A DNA stretch of 64,000 nt from Dickeya aquatica. Lineage in GTDB: Bacteria; Pseudomonadota; Gammaproteobacteria; Enterobacterales; Enterobacteriaceae. Below, in pieces: positions 18,421 through 26,309 of the stretch (position 1 is the stretch's first letter; each line of letters starts with the position of its first letter). The position numbers were made by a program, and so were the translations under genes. The stretch is taken from contig NZ_LT615367.1 in assembly GCF_900095885.1 (NCBI RefSeq), forward strand, positions 124,001 to 188,000, given 5' to 3'. Under the pieces are notes generated by a model, which saw only the letters and a list, made by a program, of their open reading frames with translations, did not search any database and was not told the DNA's origin.

Positions 18421-19269
18421 ATGATCGAAAACCGTCGCGGGCTGGATATCTTCAGTCACGTCACGCTGGTGGTCGCCATTGTGGTGGTGCTATTCCCACT
18501 GTATGTGGCCTTCATCGCCGCGACCATGAGCCAGCAGCAGATGTCGCAGGTGCCAATGTCGCTTATTCCCGGCGGCCACCTGTGGGAAAACATTATCTAC
18601 ATCTGGCAGCACGGCGTGGGTGACAACAACAGCGCACCGTTCGGCCTGATGTTGTTTAACAGTTTTGTGATGGCGCTGGCGATCACCATCGGCAAAATCA
18701 GCGTCTCGATGTTATCGGCTTTTGCCATCGTTTATTTCCGTTTTCCGTGCCGTAACCTGTTCTTTTGGATGATTTTCGCCACCCTGATGCTACCGGTAGA
18801 AGTGCGCATATTTCCAACGGTCGAGGTGATTTCCCATCTCAATATGACCAACAGTTACGTTGGCCTGACGCTGCCGGTGATGGCGTCTGCCACGGCCACG
18901 TTCCTGTTTCGTCAGTTTTTTATGACGCTGCCGGACGAACTGCTGGAGGCGGCACGTATCGACGGTGCCAGCCCGATGCGCTTTTTCTTTGACATGGTGC
19001 TGCCGCTGTCCAAAACCAATCTGGCGGCGCTGTTTGTCATCACCTTTATTTACGGCTGGAACCAATATCTGTGGCCGCTGCTCATTGTCAACGACCCGCA
19101 TCTGGGCACGGCGGTGGCGGGCATTCAGAGCATGATTGCCACCGGCGACACCGCAACACCCTGGCATCAGGTGATGGCGGCGATGCTGATGACGATGCTG
19201 CCGCCGTTGTTGGTGGTGTTGCTGATGCAACGCTGGTTTGTTCGCGGTCTGGTTGATAGTGAGAAATAA
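18421..19269 (+). CDS. ugpE: sn-glycerol-3-phosphate ABC transporter permease UgpE
   Basis: The start at 18421 (CGGGAG five bases upstream) gives [16 protein letters not shown] and 282 residues, matching E. coli UgpE (281); an ATG at 18391 that overlaps the ugpA stop is an alternative and would add ten residues. Membrane segments alternate with the conserved [15 protein letters not shown] loop near residue 180, which docks on UgpC. The block [20 protein letters not shown] is nearly unchanged from E. coli. Partner of UgpA in the inner-membrane channel. Confidence 0.95.
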   Translation: MIENRRGLDIFSHVTLVVAIVVVLFPLYVAFIAATMSQQQMSQVPMSLIPGGHLWENIIYIWQHGVGDNNSAPFGLMLFNSFVMALAITIGKISVSMLSAFAIVYFRFPCRNLFFWMIFATLMLPVEVRIFPTVEVISHLNMTNSYVGLTLPVMASATATFLFRQFFMTLPDELLEAARIDGASPMRFFFDMVLPLSKTNLAALFVITFIYGWNQYLWPLLIVNDPHLGTAVAGIQSMIATGDTATPWHQVMAAMLMTMLPPLLVVLLMQRWFVRGLVDSEK

Positions 19270-19275
19270 AAGTCT

Positions 19276-20352
19276 ATGGCATGTTTAAAACTTCAGGCCG
19301 TCAGCAAATCCTATGACGGCAAGACGCAGGTCATTCAGCCGATTGATCTCGACGTGGCAGACGGTGAATTTGTGGTGATGGTCGGCCCGTCCGGCTGCGG
19401 CAAATCGACGCTGCTGCGTATGGTGGCGGGTCTGGAACAGACCACCAGCGGCGATATTTATATCGGTGATGAGCGTGTGACGGATAAAGAACCCAAAGAT
19501 CGCGGTATTGCGATGGTGTTCCAGAATTACGCGCTCTACCCGCACATGAGTGTGTACGACAACATGGCCTACGGCCTGAAAATCCGTGGCTTTGGTAAAG
19601 ATCAGATCCGCCAGCGTGTGGATGAAGCGGCGCGTATTCTCGAACTGCAACCGCTGCTTTCGCGCAAACCGCGCGAGCTGTCCGGCGGCCAGCGCCAGCG
19701 CGTGGCGATGGGGCGTGCCATTGTGCGCGAGCCGTCGGTGTTCTTGTTCGATGAGCCGTTGTCCAACCTTGATGCCAAATTGCGCGTACAGATGCGCCTT
19801 GAACTGCAACAACTGCACAAGCGGCTGAAAACCACCAGTTTATATGTCACGCACGATCAGGTGGAAGCGATGACGCTGGCGCACCGGGTTATCGTGATGA
19901 ATAAAGGGGTGGCAGAGCAAATCGGCCCGCCTGCGGACATTTATCGCAAACCGGCCTCACTGTTTGTCGCCAGCTTCATTGGCTCACCGGCCATGAATTT
20001 GTGGGCCGGGCAGGTGAGTGCCGACGGCGGCCGGATTGCGCTGTCAGCGGATTTTGCGCTGCCGTTGCCGGTGGCGAAACCGCAATGGGCCGGGCGTGCG
20101 GTGACGCTGGGTATGCGCCCGGAGCACATTTTGCAGTCCAGCGCCGAGGCTGGCGGCGTGCCGCTGGTGGTGGAAACGCTGGAACTGCTGGGGGCAGATA
20201 ATCTGGCGCACGGCACATGGGCGGGGCAAAATGTCGTAGTGCGCCTGTCGCACGAGCATTGCCCGGCGGTGGGGGAAACCTTGTGGCTGCATTTGCCGCC
20301 CTTATCGTGGCATTTATTTGATTCACAAAGCGGATTACGGATGGAAGCATGA
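19276..20352 (+). CDS. ugpC: sn-glycerol-3-phosphate ABC transporter ATP-binding protein
   Basis: The 358-residue ATPase carries Walker [10 protein letters not shown] (about residues 37-45), the Q-loop in [13 protein letters not shown], signature LSGGQRQR (about 134), Walker [15 protein letters not shown] and the switch His in YVTHDQ. A C-terminal TOBE/regulatory domain follows from about residue 240 (MRPEHI). It powers UgpAE. Six bases separate it from ugpE. In E. coli UgpC and MalK are functionally exchangeable, a known property of this subfamily. The stop overlaps the ugpQ start by four bases. Confidence 0.96.
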   Translation: MACLKLQAVSKSYDGKTQVIQPIDLDVADGEFVVMVGPSGCGKSTLLRMVAGLEQTTSGDIYIGDERVTDKEPKDRGIAMVFQNYALYPHMSVYDNMAYGLKIRGFGKDQIRQRVDEAARILELQPLLSRKPRELSGGQRQRVAMGRAIVREPSVFLFDEPLSNLDAKLRVQMRLELQQLHKRLKTTSLYVTHDQVEAMTLAHRVIVMNKGVAEQIGPPADIYRKPASLFVASFIGSPAMNLWAGQVSADGGRIALSADFALPLPVAKPQWAGRAVTLGMRPEHILQSSAEAGGVPLVVETLELLGADNLAHGTWAGQNVVVRLSHEHCPAVGETLWLHLPPLSWHLFDSQSGLRMEA

Positions 20353-21092
20353 CCAGAGATTGGCCTTATCCTGCTATCGTCGCTCACCGTGGCGGCGGTG
20401 CGCTGGCCCCGGAAAACACGCTGGCGGCGATTGATATTGGTGCGCAACACGGCCATAAAATGATTGAGTTTGATGCGAAATTATCGCAAGACGGCCAGGT
20501 CTTCCTGCTGCATGACGACACGCTGGAGCGCACCAGTAATGGCCGGGGTGTCGCGGGCGACTTGCCGTGGGACACCCTGGTGGGGCTGGATGCCGGTGGC
20601 TGGTTCGGCCCGCAGTTTAGCGGCGAGCGTCTGGCGCTGTTGTCGGAAGTGGCAAAACGCTGCGAGCAGTACGGCATGGCGGCCAATATCGAAATCAAAC
20701 CGACCACCGGCTGTGACGCGCTGACCGGTCGCGTGGTGGCGCTGGCGGCGCGCGCGTTGTGGCAAGGCCACCCGATTGCGCCGCTGCTGTCGTCGTTTTC
20801 GCTAGAAGCACTGGCTGCGGCACAGCAGGCGGCACCGGAGTTACCGCGCGGCCTGCTGCTGGATGAATGGGACGATGACTGGCGTAACCTGACGACGCGC
20901 TTAGGCTGCGTGTCGATTCACCTCAATCACCAACTGCTCGATGAAATGCGCGTCAGGCAGTTGAAAGAGGCCGGGCTGCGCATTCTGGTGTATACCGTCA
21001 ACCAGCCTGAACGGGCGCGCGTGCTGTTGCAGTGGGGCGTTGACTGCATCTGCACCGACCGGATAGATTGGATTGGACCGCAATTTCATTAA
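20349..21092 (+). CDS. ugpQ: glycerophosphodiester phosphodiesterase, cytoplasmic
   Basis: 247 residues, identical in length to E. coli UgpQ. The GDPD TIM-barrel motifs are visible: [13 protein letters not shown] (catalytic His and the PEN motif), [12 protein letters not shown] with metal-binding Glu/Asp, and [13 protein letters not shown] with the second catalytic His. It hydrolyses glycerophosphodiesters brought in by UgpBAEC to glycerol-3-phosphate and an alcohol. It overlaps ugpC by ATGA, so translation is coupled. It is the last gene of the operon, followed by a terminator-like hairpin. Confidence 0.96.
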   Translation: MTRDWPYPAIVAHRGGGALAPENTLAAIDIGAQHGHKMIEFDAKLSQDGQVFLLHDDTLERTSNGRGVAGDLPWDTLVGLDAGGWFGPQFSGERLALLSEVAKRCEQYGMAANIEIKPTTGCDALTGRVVALAARALWQGHPIAPLLSSFSLEALAAAQQAAPELPRGLLLDEWDDDWRNLTTRLGCVSIHLNHQLLDEMRVRQLKEAGLRILVYTVNQPERARVLLQWGVDCICTDRIDWIGPQFH

Positions 21093-21124
21093 CGTCGGCG
21101 GATGTCGCCTTTCCTGACGGCAAT

Positions 21125-21153
21125 CACGCCGGTCGATAAACCCGGCGTGTTTC
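21125..21153 (+). terminator. hairpin terminator after ugpQ
   Basis: CACGCCGG (21125-21132) pairs with CCGGCGTG (21142-21149) around a nine-base loop and is followed by TTTCG. The U-tract is short, but the position 30 bp after the ugpQ stop fits operon termination. Confidence 0.6.
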
Positions 21154-21277
21154 GTCAGGCGTTTCCTGTATGACCTCGGGCCATTTTCTGGCCCGCTCCC
21201 CGGTGGGGCTTGCCTCACCGTCGTGACCTGCCATCAGCCTTCGCCCGGGCGATCCGCGCTTTTTTTGAGGAAGGGCG

Positions 21278-22234
21278 ATGCCCACGTTTATTGTTTCGCT
21301 TTGGCACCAGATTTTTCTCTCCCTGCCGCTGTTTGTGCTGATTGCGCTGGGGTATGGCCTGATCCGTTTTGGTCGCTGGCCCTCCACGGTGACGGATGCG
21401 CTGAGTAAATTTGTGTTTTCGGTGGCGCTGCCTGCGATGTTGTTTCGCATGATGTGCGATTTCTCCAAACGACCGGCGGTAGATGCCCGGTTGCTGATAG
21501 CCTTCTTCGGCAGCTGTTTTATTGTGTTTGTGCTGGGGCGCGTGGTGGCGAGCCGGGTATTCCGGCTGGATGGTGTTTCCGGCTCCGTGTTTTCACTGGG
21601 GGGCATTTTCTCCAACAACGTGATGCTGGGTTTGCCGATTGCCACGTTAATGCTTGGCCCACAGGCGATCCCTTCCGTGGCGCTGGTACTGGTGTTCAAC
21701 GGTTTGATCCTCTGGACGTTGGTCACGGTGTCGGTGGAGTGGGCGCGCAACGGCTCACTGTCGATGCAGGGGTTTGGGAAAACCGCTATCGGCGTGCTGA
21801 AAAACCCGCTGATTATCGGCATTTTGTCCGGTACGTTTTACAGTCTTACCGGCCTGCCGCTGCCGGATGTGGTGGACAAGCCAATAGGCATGTTGGGGCA
21901 AATCGCCGTTCCGTTGTCGCTTATAGCGCTGGGGATGGGGCTGGCGGAGTACCGTATCCGTGATGGCTGGCAAATCAGCGTGGCGATTTGTCTGATGAAA
22001 CTGGTGGTACAGCCGCTGGTGGTATGGGGCCTGGCGCTGGCACTCGGCCTGCCGGAGATGGAAACCCGTGTGGTGGTGTTGCTGGGGTCGATGGCGGTGG
22101 GGGTGAATATCTACCTGATGTCGCGCCAGTTTAACGTGCTGGGTGGGCCGATTGCCGCCAGCCTGCTTCTCTCAACGGCACTGGCGGCTATCACGACGCC
22201 GCTGCTGTTAACGCTGATGGGCGTGCGGGTGTAA
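21278..22234 (+). CDS. AEC-family (auxin efflux carrier-type) transporter
   Basis: This 318-residue membrane protein has about ten hydrophobic segments in two repeats of five, the AEC fold. The N-terminal half contains FVFSVALPAMLFRMM; the centre has GIFSNNVMLGLPIA with the paired Asn typical of AEC proteins, and the second half has FKxLxxNPLII-like LKNPLIIGIL and QIAVPLSLIALGMGL. Members export or import malonate, malate or other organic anions; the substrate here is not determinable. It lies between ugpQ and the yhhA-like gene, which are directly convergent in E. coli, so it appears to have been added to that interval. Confidence 0.85.
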   Translation: MPTFIVSLWHQIFLSLPLFVLIALGYGLIRFGRWPSTVTDALSKFVFSVALPAMLFRMMCDFSKRPAVDARLLIAFFGSCFIVFVLGRVVASRVFRLDGVSGSVFSLGGIFSNNVMLGLPIATLMLGPQAIPSVALVLVFNGLILWTLVTVSVEWARNGSLSMQGFGKTAIGVLKNPLIIGILSGTFYSLTGLPLPDVVDKPIGMLGQIAVPLSLIALGMGLAEYRIRDGWQISVAICLMKLVVQPLVVWGLALALGLPEMETRVVVLLGSMAVGVNIYLMSRQFNVLGGPIAASLLLSTALAAITTPLLLTLMGVRV

Positions 22235-22241
22235 ACCGCAG

Positions 22242-22271
22242 CCCGCCGCTGATTGTGAGGTGAGCGGCGGG
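22242..22271. terminator. possible bidirectional terminator hairpin
   Basis: CCCGCCGCT (22242-22250) pairs with AGCGGCGGG (22263-22271), between the convergent stops of the AEC gene and the yhhA-like gene. No U-tract follows on either strand, so this is a weak call. Confidence 0.35.
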
Positions 22272-22286
22272 GCGGGCTATCGTGCA

Positions 22287-22565
22287 TCAATACCGCGGGG
22301 GCGTGCCGGGCGCGGATTGCTGAATGCGCTGCCGGTTTTGCTCCAGCTGTTGTTGCAGCTGTCGCTGCTGCTCGCGGCTGCGCTGCTGGATTTCCTGATT
22401 GAGCTGCTGCTGCTGGAGCTGCTGGTTTTGCTGCATCTGTTGTAACAACCGCTGCTGGCTGCTGATGCCGTTTTCATACTGTTGCTGCTGAGGCGAAATG
22501 GGCTGACTGGCAGCGGTGGCGAGCATTGGCAACGCCAGCAGTAATACCAGTGGAAACTGTCTCAT
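22287..22565 (-). CDS. yhhA: YhhA-like DUF2756 exported Gln-rich protein
   Basis: A 92-residue protein with a signal peptide (MRQFPLVLLLALPMLATAA) and a mature part that is almost entirely Gln, Arg, Leu and Ser (SSQQRLLQQMQQNQQLQ and similar), probably a long helix. E. coli YhhA (DUF2756) has the same make-up (signal peptide, IPSQQRMQTQMQ) and the same place, convergent with ugpQ, which supports the assignment although this copy is shorter. GGAGGC precedes the start. Function is unknown in E. coli as well. The gene is low-complexity at DNA level (CTG/CAG repeats), so length may vary between strains. Confidence 0.75.
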   Translation of the reverse strand: MRQFPLVLLLALPMLATAASQPISPQQQQYENGISSQQRLLQQMQQNQQLQQQQLNQEIQQRSREQQRQLQQQLEQNRQRIQQSAPGTPPRY

Positions 22566-22731
22566 GGTGCCTCCGGGCGGCGGGGTGGTGTGTTGATTTT
22601 AGCGACTCAGAGGGCGGGCGTCGCGGTCTTTGCCCACAATTTTTGATACCGTCTTCAGGCGATTGCTGCTCTGCAACTCGCCCGATGATGAGTATATACT
22701 GCGCCCACCTTTTCCCGTTTTTGGCTTGATT

Positions 22732-23196
22732 ATGTTTCACATTGCACTCTATGAGCCGCAAATCGCGCCCAACACCGGCAATATTATCCGTCTGGCGGCC
22801 AACAATGGCTGCTCTTTGCACTTGATTGAGCCGCTCGGGTTTGATTTTGAAGAAAAAAAATTGCGCCGGGCCGGGCTGGATTATCACGATCTGGCAAACG
22901 TGCAGCGCCATGCCGATTACGCTGCATTCCTGGCGGCCGTGCCCGGATGCCGGATTTTCGCCTGCACCACCAAAGGCAGCCGTCCTTATGATGAACCGGA
23001 CTACCAGCCGGGCGATGTGCTGCTGTTTGGCTCGGAAACCGCCGGGCTGCCGGATGCGATTCGCAACGATTTTGCACCAGAGTTTCGCATTCGTATTCCG
23101 ATGGAGCCTGACTGCCGTAGCCTGAATCTCTCCAATTCGGTGGCGATTATCAGCTACGAAGCCTGGCGACAAAATGGGTTTGGTGGCCGATGCTGA
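22732..23196 (+). CDS. trmL: tRNA (cytidine/uridine-34 2'-O)-methyltransferase TrmL
   Basis: The start at 22732 gives [17 protein letters not shown] and 154 residues (E. coli 157). SPOUT-family knot motifs are clear: PNTGNIIRL (motif 1), [11 protein letters not shown] (motif 2) and [18 protein letters not shown] (motif 3). The enzyme uses S-adenosylmethionine to 2'-O-methylate the wobble base of tRNA-Leu isoacceptors in the cytoplasm. No strong ribosome-binding site is visible. A frame-compatible upstream extension lacks family similarity. It stands alone, with a 53-bp gap to a convergent solute-binding protein gene. Confidence 0.93.
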   Translation: MFHIALYEPQIAPNTGNIIRLAANNGCSLHLIEPLGFDFEEKKLRRAGLDYHDLANVQRHADYAAFLAAVPGCRIFACTTKGSRPYDEPDYQPGDVLLFGSETAGLPDAIRNDFAPEFRIRIPMEPDCRSLNLSNSVAIISYEAWRQNGFGGRC

Positions 23197-23249
23197 CCTG
23201 CCGCACATGCCATCGCGGTACATGTATTGCGATGGCATACATCCTGTTT

Positions 23250-24359
23250 TTAATGTGCCAAGGCTTCGCGTGGGTGTAAGCCTAACCATCCTGGTGAGGG
23301 CTCGCCTTTCACTTCGCCGAAGTAGAGTGTCATCTGTGAGCGGAAACGTTCAACAGCTTCTCTGTCCTGCATGAAGGCGGCAAAGGCGTCAGGATGGGTA
23401 TTTTTGTACTCCCAGATAGGCTTATAGCCTTTGGGCGGCGTCACATCTGTTCTGACAGACCACATGTACCAGGTATTTTGTTGCGTCTCTTTGTCCGTGA
23501 GCCAGTTGAGATAGAGCCTGGCGGCATCAGGGTGTTTGGCTCCTTTCATGATGGCTGCCCGTTGAGCCCAGGAGACGAAGGGGTCATTTTGTGGGAGGAC
23601 GAAACGCGAATGGGCTTTTTCATCCGGCACCAGGCTGCCGTCGGTTGAGAAGGTCGCTACGGCCTTGCCGCTCTCGACATCATCGGCAGGGGCCTGCGTC
23701 CCTCTGACTAACTGCGGGGCTTGCTCGACAAACTTCTGAACGTATTCCCAGCCATATTGGTCTACGACCTGTTTAAACCAGAAAAGCACCGCATCATCGT
23801 CGTTTGGCCAGGTAACGACAATTTTTCCTTTCAGTGACGGGTTTAAATAGTCTTTAGCTTCTCTTGGCCACTCCTTTTCAGACAGGGCTTTTGTGTTAAC
23901 AACGTTTGAGAACGCGTCCACAAAAACACCTGTCCATGCGCCGTCCTGATCCCTGAACGCCGGATAAATTTTGTCCCATCCTCTGGGCTTGTAGTTCAGC
24001 AACACACCTTCTTGTTTCCAGCGCGGGTAATCCTGTAGCGTTTGCAACTGAACAACGTCAGGCACCAGCGTGCCGCTCACCAGTTGGTTATCAATACGTG
24101 CATCGTGAAACTTGCTGTAATCGACAATCACGTTCAGTTTTATACCCGGGAATCGTTTTTCAAACGCCTTTTTGATGCCATCTTGCTGACCCGCGGTGTC
24201 GCCACCGGCATAGACCGTGACTTCGTTACCTTCTTTCAGTGCTCGCTGGTAAAGTTCGTCAAGGGAACGTGTCTCAGGCGACACCGCGGCATGTGACACG
24301 CCGGCGATAAGCAGAAGCGACAGTGCGCTGATGTTCAGATAGTTAAATTTCTCTTGCAT
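23250..24359 (-). CDS. extracellular solute-binding protein (family 1), orphan
   Basis: The ATG at 24359 follows GAGGT and gives a signal peptide ending SHAAVS; the mature protein totals about 345 of 369 residues. It has the bilobal binding-protein pattern: EVTVYAGGDTAGQQDGIKKAF at the start of lobe 1 and GIKLNVIVDYSKFHDAR, with VTWPNDDDAVLFWFKQ in lobe 2. Similar proteins serve ferric-iron, polyamine or sulphonate-type ABC importers. No permease or ATPase gene is nearby, so it either works with a distant transporter or has another role. A TetR regulator gene lies 124 bp upstream on the same strand and may control it. Confidence 0.85.
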   Translation of the reverse strand: MQEKFNYLNISALSLLLIAGVSHAAVSPETRSLDELYQRALKEGNEVTVYAGGDTAGQQDGIKKAFEKRFPGIKLNVIVDYSKFHDARIDNQLVSGTLVPDVVQLQTLQDYPRWKQEGVLLNYKPRGWDKIYPAFRDQDGAWTGVFVDAFSNVVNTKALSEKEWPREAKDYLNPSLKGKIVVTWPNDDDAVLFWFKQVVDQYGWEYVQKFVEQAPQLVRGTQAPADDVESGKAVATFSTDGSLVPDEKAHSRFVLPQNDPFVSWAQRAAIMKGAKHPDAARLYLNWLTDKETQQNTWYMWSVRTDVTPPKGYKPIWEYKNTHPDAFAAFMQDREAVERFRSQMTLYFGEVKGEPSPGWLGLHPREALAH

Positions 24360-24483
24360 AAATAAACCTCGTTTAAGGTAAATAAACCCGTATGCGACCT
24401 GATTACTCTGTTGCCAGAGTGGCGTGACCGGGCCCGTAAACGACCCGGCATAGTTCAAAAATTTTTACAGGAAAACAGCCTGA

Positions 24484-25065
24484 TTACGGCGTCTGGATGA
24501 TGGAAAGAAAAACGCGCTCGGTCATGCGTTCATCTGGCTGCTCGGTGCCTTCGCTAAGCAGACTGCGCAGTAACCATGCGTCGGTGTAAGCCACGACGGC
24601 ATCCGCCTGTTTTGCATTCATCCGAAAGCGTTCTTGCACAATCACACTGTGCGTTTTGACCCACGCCATCGCACTCTCTCTGAGCCGGGGGCGCGCAACG
24701 GCGGCAACAAAAAGCTCATACTCGCGCAGGAGCCGCGCTTGCTGCTGTATCGTCCAGCAAAGAAACCGGGTTAACTGCACTTCAGGCTTGTCCGGTGGGC
24801 ATTCACTGAACCACGTCAGCGTCTGTGATTTAAAATTTTCAACCGCATTTCTGATAACGGCATCGTGCAGATCGTCAAGCATTCTGAAATGCCAGGTAAT
24901 CGTACCGGGTGAAATATTCAGTTCAGCGGCGATGGCCCGCTGAGTACAAGCGTGCAGCCCGTCGTGCCGGATTATTTCTGATGCGGCTTCCAGAATGCGT
25001 TCTTTGGTCTGTGCGCTTTTTGCGCGTGAAGCAGGCTGAAGCCTGGGTTTTTGGTCATTAACCAT
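24484..25065 (-). CDS. TetR/AcrR-family transcriptional regulator
   Basis: 193 residues with the TetR DNA-binding domain at about 18-65: TKERILEAASEIIRHDG, then TQRAIAAELNISPGTITWHF, the typical helix-turn-helix. The C-terminal ligand domain (about 70-190) is helical and divergent. It is followed in the same direction by the orphan solute-binding protein gene, so that is the likeliest target besides itself. A 17-bp inverted repeat 170 bp upstream (25235-25251) is a possible operator. The inducer is unknown. Confidence 0.88.
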   Translation of the reverse strand: MVNDQKPRLQPASRAKSAQTKERILEAASEIIRHDGLHACTQRAIAAELNISPGTITWHFRMLDDLHDAVIRNAVENFKSQTLTWFSECPPDKPEVQLTRFLCWTIQQQARLLREYELFVAAVARPRLRESAMAWVKTHSVIVQERFRMNAKQADAVVAYTDAWLLRSLLSEGTEQPDERMTERVFLSIIQTP

Positions 25066-25234
25066 GCAGGCTGCCCGCCAGCGTTAACGCCATGCCTAAA
25101 CGGATTATCCGTGTCTTTTTCATCATGCTGTCTTGCGTTGAATGCAAATCGTGGCGTCAATATTAACGGGACGGTTAAACAGTAAAATCCCCTCTGGTTG
25201 AAGGTGTCCTTCAGATTTACTGAAAAATCGAAAA

Positions 25235-25251
25235 GAACGAAAATCTCGTTC
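25235..25251. promoter_or_regulatory. 17-bp inverted repeat, possible TetR operator
   Basis: GAACGA and TCGTTC are separated by five bases in the 383-bp gap (25066-25448) upstream of the TetR gene; a further single GAACGAG half-site is at about 25335. Size and location suit a TetR-family operator, but the match is to geometry only. Nothing else is apparent in that gap. Confidence 0.35.
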
Positions 25252-25448
25252 ACTGCACGGTTAAAGGAGGATTGTTCTTTTTTAACGATAAATTAAACAT
25301 TGTTAAGAGTATTAATCTTAAAATTGTGCGTTTGAACGAGTAAGGGTTGTCAATGCTTTATTCAGTCATGCAAACCTGAGGAGCGAAGCGCCGGGGTGAG
25401 GAAGGGATTTTCTGTGCATGTCGGGTTTAATGCGTCCCTTTATTGACG

Positions 25449-26309
25449 TCATCGTGCGGGCAGAGATAGGCGTGGGTGCGCAGTATCACCGATGGTGAGA
25501 AACCAGAATGGGGAGATGTCGCGCGGGGGCGGGTTGAGCAGGAATACCACCTCGCCCCGGTAAAACGGTGAGGCAGCCAGCCGCCGTTGCCACTGCTCGT
25601 CCCACTTACCGTGTTGTACCAGCCCAAGGCGAAAGGGCACACTCAGTTTCATTAGCGCAGGCAGGTAGTCGGCGTAGTTCTCCACCGTATTGCGGCCCTG
25701 ATAGGTTTGCACCACCAACTCATCCACTACACCATTCAGGCGATTAAGCTGGCGGATATCACCGGTTTTTGCCCAATCGAGCAGGCCGGTGACGCTCAGG
25801 CGACAGTCAGGGGGAAGCTGCTGGCGTAAGGTCTGTAAAAACGTGGCGTATTGCGCCAGATTGTGGCTTTTGGCATCGAAATCAAGCTGGATGCCGTCAA
25901 CGTGATTCCCGGCCGCCACCCAACGCTGCCACAGCCGCAGCATCCGTCGCTGTTCCGTCTCGCTCAGGTGCAGGTCGGCAATGCGAAATGTCAACCAGAG
26001 GTGCTTGACGGCCAGTGTGCTGACCGGAATGCCCTGACGCAAAAACAGTGCTTTACCGTGACGGCGGGCCACTTCGCCCTGATGCAGGTAGAGCGTTGTT
26101 GCCTGGTTCAGTACCGGCTGGGGCCGCACGGCAGCCCACAGCCAAAATGCCTGATAGCGCCCGGCGTTCACCGTGCTGCTTTCAGCAGACAGGCTCAGGC
26201 ACAGTAAGCTTGCCAGTAGCGCAACATCACGCGTTATTCGGTAACCGGGGGCCAGGTAGCGGTGTCCCAGACGACAGGCTACCAATAATATTTGAGCTGC
26301 CTTGCCCAT
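25449..26309 (-). CDS. DUF3142 domain protein
   Basis: 286 residues. After a hydrophobic leader (about 28-43, VALLASLLCLSLSAE) the protein reads YQAFWLWAAVRPQPVLNQATTLYLHQGEV, then GNHVDGIQLDFDAKS and LSVTGLLDWAKTGD, the DUF3142 pattern. The DGIQLDFD motif resembles the active-site strand of glycoside-hydrolase TIM barrels of the chitinase (GH18) type, which suggests a hydrolase-like fold, but activity is unproven. Its start overlaps the end of the upstream 726-residue gene by 31 bp, so the two are co-expressed. Probably exported or membrane-anchored. The exact start is uncertain because the leader is longer than usual. Confidence 0.75.
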   Translation of the reverse strand: MGKAAQILLVACRLGHRYLAPGYRITRDVALLASLLCLSLSAESSTVNAGRYQAFWLWAAVRPQPVLNQATTLYLHQGEVARRHGKALFLRQGIPVSTLAVKHLWLTFRIADLHLSETEQRRMLRLWQRWVAAGNHVDGIQLDFDAKSHNLAQYATFLQTLRQQLPPDCRLSVTGLLDWAKTGDIRQLNRLNGVVDELVVQTYQGRNTVENYADYLPALMKLSVPFRLGLVQHGKWDEQWQRRLAASPFYRGEVVFLLNPPPRDISPFWFLTIGDTAHPRLSLPAR

